DNA of 64,000 bases, taken from contig CALFXL010000052.1 of assembly GCA_937958045.1 (NCBI GenBank), positions 1-64,000 of the forward strand. The letters run 5' to 3'. The notes beneath the pieces are model-generated. The model made no database searches. It was not told the DNA's origin and saw only the letters and a program-made list of their open reading frames with translations. Positions within the stretch are counted from its first letter, which is position 1; every line of letters begins with the position of its first letter. The stretch is from an uncultured Opitutaceae bacterium (lineage in GTDB: Bacteria; Verrucomicrobiota; Verrucomicrobiia; Opitutales; Opitutaceae). Position numbers and translations under genes: made by a program. This document shows positions 16,176 through 24,563 of the stretch, one piece after another.

Positions 16176-18347
16176 TCACTCGCCGTTGCGCGCACGTGCC
16201 ACCGCTGACGCCATGAAGCTCGCCTGCGCCGAAAACGCGGCCTCTCCCGGCTTTCGTTTCACGGGTCGATAACTGCCATCGGCGTACAGCTCGCGCGCAT
16301 TCGCGGTGTCGCGCAATTCGGTCGGGAAAAATTCTTTCGCGATCCAGTCGCGAAGCGTCGGATCCTCGACCGGGAAAACCACCTCGATGCGGCGGAAAAA
16401 ATTGCGCGGCATCCAATCCGCGCTGCCGAGAAACACCTTCGGTTCTCCCGCTTGCGCGTTCTCGAAATAAAACGCGCGCGCATGCTCCAAGAAACGCCCG
16501 ACGATGCTGCGCACGCGGATGTTTTCGCTCAGTCCTTCCACGCCCGGCACGAGACAGCAGGTCCCGCGTACGATGAGATCGATCGAAACGCCGGCCGCCG
16601 AAGCTTCGTAGAGTTTATCGATCGTGGCTTTGTCCACGAGCGAGTTCATCTTCGCGATGATGCGAGCGGGGCGCCCTGCGCGCGCGTTCTCAATCTCGGT
16701 TGTAATGAGTTCTTGGATACGCGCGTGAAGTGTGAACGGCGCGATCAACAAATGCCGAAACTGCGGCTCGCGGCTGAAACCCGTGAGAGAGTTAAATAAA
16801 TTCGCGACGTCTTCCGTGATCGATTCGCGCGATGTGAAATAACTCAGATCCGTGTACAATCGCGCCGTGCGCGGATTGTAATTTCCCGTGCCGAGATGCA
16901 CGTAGCGACGCATGCCATCGCCTTCGCGACGCACGACGAGACTGCATTTGCAGTGCGTCTTGTGGCCGACGAGTCCATAGACGACGTGCACACCGGCTTC
17001 TTCGAGCTGCCGCGCCCACTGGATGTTGTTGGCCTCATCGAAACGCGCCTTCAGCTCCACCAGCGCCGTCACTTGTTTTCCGTTGCGCGATGCCGCAATC
17101 AATGCGCGCACGATCGGCGAATCGCCACTCGTACGATACAATGTCTGCTTGATCGCAAACACCTGCGGATCGCGCGCGGCCTGCTCCACAAAATCCACCA
17201 CCGGCGTGAATGCATCATACGGATGATGCAGCAACACATCCTGCGCGCGCAGCGTGTCGAAAATCTGTTCCGGCACGCGCAACGGCGAACACGCCACCGG
17301 AGTGAACGGCGGAAATTTCAGGTCGGGCCGATCGAGTTCGGCCAGCGCCATCAGGCGCAGCAGATTCAGCGGACCCGCGAGGCGGAAAACATATTCGTGC
17401 GAAAGATCGAGATGTTCGCAGAGCGTCGCGAAGATCGTCGAATCCACGCCTTCTTCTATCTCCAAACGCACCGCCGCGCCGCGCCGACGGTTGCGCAGTT
17501 CTTCTTCGATTTTTTTCAGCAGGTTTTCCGCTTCTTCCTCGTCGATGTAGAGGTCGCTGTTGCGCGTGACGCGAAACGCGTGGGCCTGCAACACGCGGTA
17601 GCCGGGAAAAAATTCTCCCGCGCACAACTTGATGATCTCGCTGAGAAACAAAAACCGCTGTTTCGTTCCATCCGGCGGCAACGCCACCAAGCGCGGCAGG
17701 ATGCGCGGCACGGGCAGGATCGCGACGAGCCGTTCGATCGGCGTCGTTTCGGGATTATCGAGCGCGACGATGATGTTGAGCGTCTTGTTTCCGAGCTGAG
17801 GAAACGGATGCGATTGATCCAACGCGAGCGGCGTGAGCACCGGATAAATTTGCTCACGAAAATAAGTCCTCACCCACGCGACATCCCCGTCGTCGAGATC
17901 CTTCGCGGATTCGAAAACGATATCTTTTTTCGCGAGCGCCGGGATGAGTTCCGAGTGCCAGCAGCGATAAAGATCTTCCACTTGCGCGGCGACGACCGAG
18001 TGGATGCGCCGCAATTGCTCGCGCGGAGGCAATCCATCGACGCTCGGTTCGGCCACGCCCGACTCCGCTTGTTGAATGATGCCGGCCACGCGAATCTCGA
18101 AGAACTCGTCGAGGTTCGAACACACGATCGCGAGAAACTTCACGCGCTCCAACAGCGGCAGCCGCGCATCCTGCGCTTGCTCAAGCACGCGCCGATTAAA
18201 CGCCAGCCAGCTCAGCTCGCGATTGAAGTATGCCGCTTTTTTGCGCCGCTCTTTCACCACCGGTTTCGCCTTCACCACCGGAGCCACCGCACGCGTCGTT
18301 TTCTTCGCGCGCACGCGTGTCGGTTTCGAGGAGCGGGGCTTGTCCAT
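16176..18347 (-). CDS. ppk1: Polyphosphate kinase 1
   Basis: This 723-residue enzyme makes polyphosphate reversibly from ATP. The N-terminal domain motif NRELSWLAFNRRVLEQA and SNLDEFFEIRVAG, the VHLGTGNYN motif with the candidate phospho-acceptor His484, and the later FLEHARAFYFEN and SADWMPRNFFRR motifs are all characteristic. The length suits PPK1 (about 690) with a basic Lys/Arg/Ala-rich extension of roughly 35 residues. It is cytoplasmic or membrane-associated. It stands alone, with no ppx alongside. The next gene upstream on the strand is the KpsF/GutQ isomerase, 129 nt away. Confidence 0.96.
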   Translation of the reverse strand: MDKPRSSKPTRVRAKKTTRAVAPVVKAKPVVKERRKKAAYFNRELSWLAFNRRVLEQAQDARLPLLERVKFLAIVCSNLDEFFEIRVAGIIQQAESGVAEPSVDGLPPREQLRRIHSVVAAQVEDLYRCWHSELIPALAKKDIVFESAKDLDDGDVAWVRTYFREQIYPVLTPLALDQSHPFPQLGNKTLNIIVALDNPETTPIERLVAILPVPRILPRLVALPPDGTKQRFLFLSEIIKLCAGEFFPGYRVLQAHAFRVTRNSDLYIDEEEAENLLKKIEEELRNRRRGAAVRLEIEEGVDSTIFATLCEHLDLSHEYVFRLAGPLNLLRLMALAELDRPDLKFPPFTPVACSPLRVPEQIFDTLRAQDVLLHHPYDAFTPVVDFVEQAARDPQVFAIKQTLYRTSGDSPIVRALIAASRNGKQVTALVELKARFDEANNIQWARQLEEAGVHVVYGLVGHKTHCKCSLVVRREGDGMRRYVHLGTGNYNPRTARLYTDLSYFTSRESITEDVANLFNSLTGFSREPQFRHLLIAPFTLHARIQELITTEIENARAGRPARIIAKMNSLVDKATIDKLYEASAAGVSIDLIVRGTCCLVPGVEGLSENIRVRSIVGRFLEHARAFYFENAQAGEPKVFLGSADWMPRNFFRRIEVVFPVEDPTLRDWIAKEFFPTELRDTANARELYADGSYRPVKRKPGEAAFSAQASFMASAVARARNGE

Positions 18348-18476
18348 GGCGAGGGAAAGGGATGCGCAAGTTACGATTTTACCACCTGAAAACCATGAAA
18401 TTCCGGAGGCGTCACCGAAACGTCACGTGCGCCGGCGGAGCGGGCGATGCACGCCTTCCCCCGCCTCCCGCGGCAA

Positions 18477-19466
18477 TCAGACCATCTTTAGCTTGGGCAG
18501 ATCCTGACCATCCACCAATCCGACCGGGCAACCGCGCCGGTCGACCACGATCAAGTCGTCGATTTTATACTCCTCAAACATCCGCAACGCCTCCACGCCG
18601 AGCGCGTCTTCCGAGATGACTTTCGGCGAGCGCGTCATGAACTGCGCAACCGGTTTCTCCAAAAACCCAGGACCGGTCAGCGCGCTGCGGCGGAAATCGC
18701 CATCGGTGAGGATGCCCGAGAGTTTTTTTGTCTTCGGATGCACGAGCGCGATGCTGCCTGATTTGGCTTTGGTCATCGCGAGAATCGCTTCCTGCAACGT
18801 GCGCGTCTCCACCATCACCGGCAGACGATCGCCCGTGCGCATGATATCTTTCACTTTCAGGAGCAACAGACGCCCGAGATTTCCCGCGGGATGATAACGC
18901 GCAAAATCCGTCCGCGTCATGCCGCTGTTGGCAAGCAACACCATCGCCAGCGCATCACCGAGCGCCAGCGCCGCGGTCGTGCTCGCGGTCGGCGCGAGTT
19001 TCAGCGGACACGCTTCGCGCGGCACACGATAAATAAGTCGAAAATCCGCGTGACGCCCTAAATCCGAATCCGCAAACGCCGTCAGCGCGACCACGCGCAC
19101 GCCGAAGCGTTTCAACACCGGCACCAGGCGCACGACTTCTTCCGACTGCCCGCTATTGCTGAGCAAGATCGCCACATCGCCCTCCGCGCAAAGTCCAAGA
19201 TCGCCATGCAACGCCTGCGTCGCATCGAGAAAACACGACGACACACCCGTGCTGTTGAAAGTGCCGGTGAGCTTCTGCGCGATGTGCGCGGATTTGCCGA
19301 TGCCGGAGAAAATCAGTTTTCCGCCGCGCGCACGCATCGCTTCGATTTCGCGCGCCGTCGCGACGAATTCATCCCCGAGGTGTTTGGCCGTCGCGGCGAG
19401 CGCGTCCATTTCGATGCGGATGCACGCCCTCGCTCGCGCGATCACGGTTTTGGTTTCGAGAGCCAT
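18477..19466 (-). CDS. kdsD: KpsF/GutQ family arabinose-5-phosphate isomerase
   Basis: This 329-residue protein has an N-terminal SIS domain (FSGIGKSAHIAQKLTGTFNSTG, then LLSNSGQSEEVVRLVP and PTASTTAALALGDALA) and two C-terminal CBS domains (KVKDIMRTGDRLP; FMTRSPKVISEDALGVEAL). This is the standard architecture of D-arabinose-5-phosphate isomerase, which converts ribulose-5-phosphate to arabinose-5-phosphate for Kdo and lipopolysaccharide synthesis. The enzyme is cytoplasmic. No kdsA, kdsC or lpt genes adjoin it here. The family assignment is firm; the symbol is by orthology of architecture. Confidence 0.9.
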   Translation of the reverse strand: MALETKTVIARARACIRIEMDALAATAKHLGDEFVATAREIEAMRARGGKLIFSGIGKSAHIAQKLTGTFNSTGVSSCFLDATQALHGDLGLCAEGDVAILLSNSGQSEEVVRLVPVLKRFGVRVVALTAFADSDLGRHADFRLIYRVPREACPLKLAPTASTTAALALGDALAMVLLANSGMTRTDFARYHPAGNLGRLLLLKVKDIMRTGDRLPVMVETRTLQEAILAMTKAKSGSIALVHPKTKKLSGILTDGDFRRSALTGPGFLEKPVAQFMTRSPKVISEDALGVEALRMFEEYKIDDLIVVDRRGCPVGLVDGQDLPKLKMV

Positions 19467-19539
19467 TTAGGGTTTGAGTCAGGAATGAGGTTGCCGAAGT
19501 TATGAGCCACTTTTCTTCGATCAATCCTTTCCGCTTACG

Positions 19540-20436
19540 ATGAGGTTCCGCTTCCTTTCCTTCGGTGTCCTGGCGCTCGCCGCGCTTTTGCTGACTGCCG
19601 GCTGCAATCGGAACGACTCCCTCACGTTCACCGCTGAGGTTGACGAACCCGGTTACCGCCGCGGCAAAGAGTTGTTGCGCCAGGGGCGCAATCAGGAGGC
19701 GTTGGCGGAGTTTCACAAGGTCGTCGCCAAACGCGGCCTCTTCAACGCCCCCGAGGCGCACCTCGAGCTCGGCCTGATTTATCAAAATCACATCCGCGAT
19801 CCGATTTCGGCGATCTATCACTACCGCCAGTATCGCGATCTGAAGCCCAACACCCAACAAGCGGAGTTCGTCCGCGGCCGGATCGACGCCGCCATGCGCG
19901 AATTCGCCAGCACGCTTCCCGGCAAACCGCTCGACAACCCGCTCACGCCCGCCGACAGCCCGGAAATCGTCCAACGCCTGCAACGCGAGAACGAACAACT
20001 GCACGCCGCGCTCGCTCGCCTGCGCGTCTCGCTCGGCCTCGCCGCGCAAGCGCCCGTCGACCATCAAGGCAACATCACTGCGTTCGCGCCGCACGAAGCA
20101 CCGTCGCCCATCAGCCCCGTTTCGCCGGTCGCCGACGATGTCTGGGCGCCCGCGCAGCCTTACGAAGAAGACCCCGTTCAACAACCGTCGCAGCCTTCGC
20201 GCACGGCGCAACAAACCACGCAAGCGCCGCCCTCGCGGCCCACCACGCAGACGACTCCGCCCGCCCAAGCTGGACGCCGGCACATTGTGAAACAGGGCGA
20301 GGGTCTCTGGACGATTGCGCGCCAATATTACGGCACCGCCACCAATGCGCAGGTCGAAGCGATCTACAACGCCAACCGCGACCGCATGAGCTCCAAGTCC
20401 GACCTCAAAGTCGGCATGGAACTGCGCATTCCGTAA
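19540..20436 (+). CDS. Lipoprotein with TPR-like region and C-terminal LysM
   Basis: This 298-residue lipoprotein has the lipobox LLTAGC with Cys22. Residues about 35-125 form helical TPR-like units (GYRRGKELLRQGRNQEALAEFHKV; AHLELGLIYQNH), followed by a short coiled coil and a Pro/Gln/Thr-rich linker. The C-terminal LysM (about 248-298: RHIVKQGEGLWTIARQYYG to GMELRIP) should bind peptidoglycan. It is an outer-membrane or periplasmic structural protein. It is divergent from the KpsF/GutQ gene with 73 nt between. Two other proteins in this window (35815 and 56276) share the coiled-coil plus C-terminal LysM plan. Confidence 0.82.
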   Translation: MRFRFLSFGVLALAALLLTAGCNRNDSLTFTAEVDEPGYRRGKELLRQGRNQEALAEFHKVVAKRGLFNAPEAHLELGLIYQNHIRDPISAIYHYRQYRDLKPNTQQAEFVRGRIDAAMREFASTLPGKPLDNPLTPADSPEIVQRLQRENEQLHAALARLRVSLGLAAQAPVDHQGNITAFAPHEAPSPISPVSPVADDVWAPAQPYEEDPVQQPSQPSRTAQQTTQAPPSRPTTQTTPPAQAGRRHIVKQGEGLWTIARQYYGTATNAQVEAIYNANRDRMSSKSDLKVGMELRIP

Positions 20437-20490
20437 TAAACTTAGCGCATGAGCTGCTCACTCACTGAACGCCACCCGCGTCCAGCTAAC

Positions 20491-20614
20491 CTAGAGCATT
20501 TTAATTATACCATAGCCGTTGAACGGAGCTACGGCAGCGCCGACCGCTGGCCGGCTCTCTTTTAAACTGCCGGCGGCCGCGGGCGCTCTCACGGCTTACT
20601 TCGAAGTGTTCTAA
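20491..20614. repeat. MITE-like palindromic element C
   Basis: The left end (20491-20520, reading CTAGAGCATTTTAATTATA then CCATAGCCGT) and the inverted right end (about 20590-20614) belong to the same family as elements A and B. The centre is GC-rich with imperfect arms. It sits between the stops of two convergent genes and encodes nothing credible. Confidence 0.5.
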
Positions 20615-20648
20615 CAGTAAAAACACCGTCCAGCGGGGTTAACAGGGA

Positions 20649-20773
20649 TTGACAAGCCCTGCGCTGCAAGAAGTTACTAACGGCCTATCCCTGACGGGAG
20701 GAAGGCGGCAGGGATTTTCCGCTTAAGCCTGGTTTATCCGGCGAATACACCATTCCTCCCGTCAGGCTTTTTT
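20649..20773 (+). ncRNA. Candidate small RNA or long-loop terminator
   Basis: A TTGACA hexamer at 20649-20654 is followed 19 nt later by a weak TTACTA. Further on lies a perfect 14-bp inverted repeat (20690-20703 against 20753-20766) with a 49-nt loop, ending in CTTTTTT at 20767-20773. A 49-nt loop is long for a plain terminator, so a short structured transcript is possible. It could also just terminate read-through from the LysM lipoprotein gene or element C. Confidence 0.35.
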
Positions 20774-20812
20774 CTGAATCTGCACCCGGTTTTCGTCCGG
20801 TGACTTCTTCGC

Positions 20813-22855
20813 TCACTTCGCCCAAACACGCGAAAACTGCGGATGTCCTTCGATCGTCGCCGCCAAAGCAACGCGCTCGTCTTCGGTTAATCCCGCCGGA
20901 AATTGCGCGGCACTCCGACGCCAACGCGCGAGCCAATCCTCATTCAACAGCTTCGGTCGTCGCGGATGCGTGCGCGCTGAATTTTCGTGCGTAAACGCAA
21001 TCGTGGTCGTGGCTTTGGGGCCCGAACCAACGCCCTCGCCCACAAAAAAGCCGGCGCTCAACAACGCCACGCGCACCGCCGTCGCGCACGAGTATGTGTA
21101 GAGTTCGGCCGGTCGTTCGCCGCAATGCCTCCGCAACCGCGCAAACACGTCGGCCGTCCACAACGGCGCGTCGGTTTTCGCCGAAAAGGGATCGTAGAAA
21201 ATGATGTCGGGCTGCGGCGCGCGTTCGAGCCATTCGAGAAAATCGCCTTCCAACAATTCCCAGTTCAAGCGCCCCGAGGAATGCGCCCAACGTCCTTCGT
21301 TCAGCAACGTCCGCGGCGCGCCGTGACGCAGATGCGGAAAACTTCCCGCATAACGCGTCGCCAATCGCAACGGATCCAAATCGCGCTCGAAACTCACCAA
21401 GCGCAAAGGCCGTATCGCTTCCTCGCCCGCGGCCTCTAGTTTGCGCTCGAAACACTGCACCGCCGCCATCGCATTCGACGCCGCGCCCAGGCCGACATCC
21501 CACACGACGCACTCGCCTGCATCCGCGGGTTGTTCACGCAAACGCTCCGCGAGACACGATTGCTCCACGTACACCGCGCGCGCTTCGTCCTCCGGTCGAT
21601 TGACCGAGTGCATGATCTCTCCCGAACTAATCTGACGAATACTGGAGAACCCGCGCTCGTTGGTGACGACTTCGTAGTTGCCGCGCTGATACGCGCGCGC
21701 TCGTCGCCCGGGTTTGGGCGGACGATTCGGATTTTCTTCGTCCGATAAAATCAACTCGCGCCGCCGCCGTTCGTAGTAATCGACAAACGTGTCGTTCTCG
21801 ATCGCTTCGCGCATCTCGCGCATGAGGCGGTGATAAAACGCGAGATTGTGCACGCCGAGCAGATGCCAGCCGAGCGTCTCCTCCGTCTTCACCAGATGAT
21901 GCAGATATCCGCGCGAATAATGTCGGCAGCAGTGACAGGTGCATTCCGGATCGAGCGGGGCGTCCGAGAAGCGATACACCGAGCGGCGAAGCTGCAGCTT
22001 GCCGCGCTGCGTAAACACCACGCCACGCTGCGCCGCTTGCGTGGGAATAATGCAGTCAAACATGTCCACACCGCGATGCACCGACTCGAGCAGATCGATC
22101 GGCGTGCCCACCCCCATCAGGTACCGCGGTTTATTTTCCGGCAGCCAGTCCGTCACCATGCCGGTGAAACGATAACGCTCTTCGTGCGTTTCCCCCACCG
22201 CGAGCCCGCCTATCGCGAGGCCATCGAACGGCAGCTCGCGCAAAAACTCCGCACTTCGGCGACGCAGCTCGGGATGACACGCGCCTTGCACGATCCCGAA
22301 CAACGCCTGCGGCGAATCTCCACGCGCTTCCAACGATCGCCGCGCCCAACGATGGGTCAGCGCCATCGCCGCCTCCGCTTCCGCGAAACCTGCGGTCGAG
22401 GGAATGCATTGGTCGAGCACCATCATGATGTCGCTGCCGATCGTGCGCTGCATCGCGATGCTCGTTTCCGGCGATAGCAAATACTCGCGTCCATCGACGT
22501 AGCTTTTGAAACGCGCCCCGTCTTCATTCATCACGCGCGCGCCGGGCAGAGAAAAAATCTGAAACCCACCCGAATCCGTGAGCACCGGTTGATCCCAACG
22601 CATGAAGCGATGGATGCCGCCAAATCGCTCGAACACCTCCGGCCCCGGACGCAGCAGCAGATGATAAGTATTCGCGAGCAGCACGCTCGCGCCCGTTTCT
22701 TTCAACGTCTCGACCGTCTGCGCTTTCACCGTGGCCTGTGTGCCCACCGGCATGAACACCGGCGTGCGCACTTCGCCGTGCAGCGTACGAAAACGCGTCG
22801 CGCGCGCCTTCGAGCCGGAGGCTTTTTTCTCAAGGGTAAACGGAAGTCGTGACAT
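20813..22855 (-). CDS. tgt: tRNA-guanine transglycosylase fused to an MnmC-like methyltransferase
   Basis: This protein has 680 residues against about 375 for ordinary bacterial Tgt. Residues 1-375 are Tgt: D94 in TDSGGFQ, GLAIGGLAVGE (213-221), the candidate nucleophile D267 in DMFDCIIPT, and zinc ligands C305, C307, C310 and H336. Residues about 390-670 are an MnmC-type SAM-dependent methyltransferase (Methyltransf_30): YEVVTNERGFSSIR, VVWDVGLGAASNAM (SAM loop, 450-463), then IIFYDPFSAKTDAPLW. Tgt inserts preQ1 at G34; MnmC2 methylates the wobble-U side chain nm5(s2)U34. The usual PTR after the nucleophile is PTQ here. The tRNA-Gly gene lies upstream on the same strand. Both activities are inferred from motifs. 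Confidence 0.92.
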   Translation of the reverse strand: MSRLPFTLEKKASGSKARATRFRTLHGEVRTPVFMPVGTQATVKAQTVETLKETGASVLLANTYHLLLRPGPEVFERFGGIHRFMRWDQPVLTDSGGFQIFSLPGARVMNEDGARFKSYVDGREYLLSPETSIAMQRTIGSDIMMVLDQCIPSTAGFAEAEAAMALTHRWARRSLEARGDSPQALFGIVQGACHPELRRRSAEFLRELPFDGLAIGGLAVGETHEERYRFTGMVTDWLPENKPRYLMGVGTPIDLLESVHRGVDMFDCIIPTQAAQRGVVFTQRGKLQLRRSVYRFSDAPLDPECTCHCCRHYSRGYLHHLVKTEETLGWHLLGVHNLAFYHRLMREMREAIENDTFVDYYERRRRELILSDEENPNRPPKPGRRARAYQRGNYEVVTNERGFSSIRQISSGEIMHSVNRPEDEARAVYVEQSCLAERLREQPADAGECVVWDVGLGAASNAMAAVQCFERKLEAAGEEAIRPLRLVSFERDLDPLRLATRYAGSFPHLRHGAPRTLLNEGRWAHSSGRLNWELLEGDFLEWLERAPQPDIIFYDPFSAKTDAPLWTADVFARLRRHCGERPAELYTYSCATAVRVALLSAGFFVGEGVGSGPKATTTIAFTHENSARTHPRRPKLLNEDWLARWRRSAAQFPAGLTEDERVALAATIEGHPQFSRVWAK

Positions 22856-23008
22856 GAAATGGACCCAAGTCCGCCGCCACTAAGCGCGACATTCCCCAGC
22901 CGAGGCAAGGAACGAGCCGTGGAAAAATTTTCGGACGCCGCGCGCGTATTCAGTTTTCAACTACACGTTTCGCGCTCCCGATCCACGGCGAACGCCCGTG
23001 TTGCTGAT

Positions 23009-23082
23009 TGGAGCGGCTGGACGGAATCGAACCGACGATACCTCTTTGGAAGAGAGGAGTTTTACCACTAAACTACAGCCGC
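23009..23082 (-). tRNA. tRNA-Gly (anticodon UCC)
   Basis: The minus strand folds as a 74-nt cloverleaf. The acceptor arm GCGGCTG pairs with CAGCCGC, CCA is encoded at 23011-23009, the anticodon stem is CCTCT/AGAGG with loop CTTCCAA (UCC), and the T arm contains GGTTCGATTCC. Confidence 0.95.
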
Positions 23083-23313
23083 GAAAAAAGTGACGACCGG
23101 CGAGCTTCGTCCGCGTTCAACGCCGGTCAAGCCTTCGCTGCGGCAGTGTTTAATCTCGCCGCGACGCAGCGCGCGAAAGTGGCCGGCATTCACATCTTTT
23201 TGCAAATCGCTGGGCTGTAAATGGTCCCAAAAGCAAGAATAGGGTTTTTTTAACAAGCAAATACCGGGAATCAAGTTGCCGCACCCTTGTGCCGACATTT
23301 CCTGACAGACATC

Positions 23314-24489
23314 ATGGCTTTCATCTCCTCTGCTCCCGCTGCGAAAACTCCTCTCCGCGCCGGTGCGACGTCGAAACGTCCCAACATCCGGGCCGCCCAA
23401 AATTTGGCCAAGCAGAAGGCGCTGGAGAAAAAGGCGCTCAACTACAAACTGCCGCTTGGCGAGCTCGCGATCTTCACGCAGCAGCTCGCGTCGCTCCTCA
23501 CCGCCGGCCTGCCGCTCGTGCAGTGCTTGGAAGCGCTGCAGGAGCAGACCGAAGATCCGGTTTTCCGCATCATCATCCGCGATGTGCGTCAGGACATCTC
23601 CGCGGGTAATTCCTTTTCGTCCGCGGTGAAAAAATTCCCACGCTCGTTCAACTCGCTCTTTGTCTCGATGGTCGAGGCCGGCGAAGCATCGGGTGCGCTC
23701 GCGGAGATTCTCGGCAAGGTCGCCGCCTATTTCGAATCGAGCGTGAAACTCGCCAAGAAGGTGAAGTCCGCCATGACCTACCCGATCGCCGTCATCGGTC
23801 TCGCGATCGTGTTGGTGACCGTGCTGCTCATCTTCGTCATTCCGGTTTTCTCGAAAATGTTCGCCGACTTCGGCAAAGCGCTGCCCGCGCCCACGCAGAT
23901 GCTCATCGACTTCTCGAACTTCCTGCGCGGCTGGGGTGGCCTGTGGACACTTATCGGCATCATCGCCGCCGTTTTCCTCATTAAAAAATACGTCAGCACG
24001 CCCGCCGGTCGCGCGCATAAAGACCGCTTCCTCGTTCGCGCGCCGATCTTCGGCAATCTCATCCACAAGATCGCGCTCTCCCGTTTCTGCCGCACGTACG
24101 CGACGCTCATCCGCTCCGGCGTACCGATCCTGCGCACACTCGAAATCGTCTCCGCCGCCAGCGGCAAGGTGCAGATCGAAAACGCCTGCGTCGACATCGC
24201 CAAACACGTGAGCCAAGGCGGACAAGTTTCCGAAGTCGTCGCCGCCGACAGCTTCTTCCCGCCCATGATGAAACACATGATCAAGGCCGGCGAAACCACC
24301 GGCAATGTGGACGGCATGATGGGCAAGATCGCCGACTTCTACGACACCGAAGTCGACGCCACCACGGCGGCCCTCACTTCACTCATCGAACCCCTGCTTA
24401 TCGTCTTCCTCGGCGTGGTCGTGGGCGGCATCGTTATGGCGATGTTCCTGCCGATCTTCAACCTGGCCGGTGTTGCCGGTGGCATCTAA
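23314..24489 (+). CDS. pilC: PilC/GspF family inner-membrane protein (type IV pilus or type II secretion)
   Basis: This 391-residue polytopic protein has two GspF domains. The first (about 50-175) starts FTQQLASLLTAGLPLVQCLEAL; the second (about 250-375) contains FCRTYATLIRSGVPILRTLEI and ends LIEPLLIVFLGVVVGGIV. Three hydrophobic segments are visible (about 155-185, 210-230, 360-385). Such proteins form the inner-membrane platform for pilus or pseudopilus assembly beside an ATPase such as PilB, PilT or GspE. No ATPase or pilin gene is in this window, which is unusual. The start at 23314 (MAFISSAP) is preferred; a codon at 23287 is possible. A response-regulator-like gene follows 74 nt downstream on the same strand. 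Confidence 0.9.
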   Translation: MAFISSAPAAKTPLRAGATSKRPNIRAAQNLAKQKALEKKALNYKLPLGELAIFTQQLASLLTAGLPLVQCLEALQEQTEDPVFRIIIRDVRQDISAGNSFSSAVKKFPRSFNSLFVSMVEAGEASGALAEILGKVAAYFESSVKLAKKVKSAMTYPIAVIGLAIVLVTVLLIFVIPVFSKMFADFGKALPAPTQMLIDFSNFLRGWGGLWTLIGIIAAVFLIKKYVSTPAGRAHKDRFLVRAPIFGNLIHKIALSRFCRTYATLIRSGVPILRTLEIVSAASGKVQIENACVDIAKHVSQGGQVSEVVAADSFFPPMMKHMIKAGETTGNVDGMMGKIADFYDTEVDATTAALTSLIEPLLIVFLGVVVGGIVMAMFLPIFNLAGVAGGI

Positions 24490-24563
24490 CCGTAACCCCA
24501 CGAACGTAAAACAGGACTCGCGCCGGCCGGCTTTTTCCTCTCAGTTGGCCGCGAATTCTGCTC

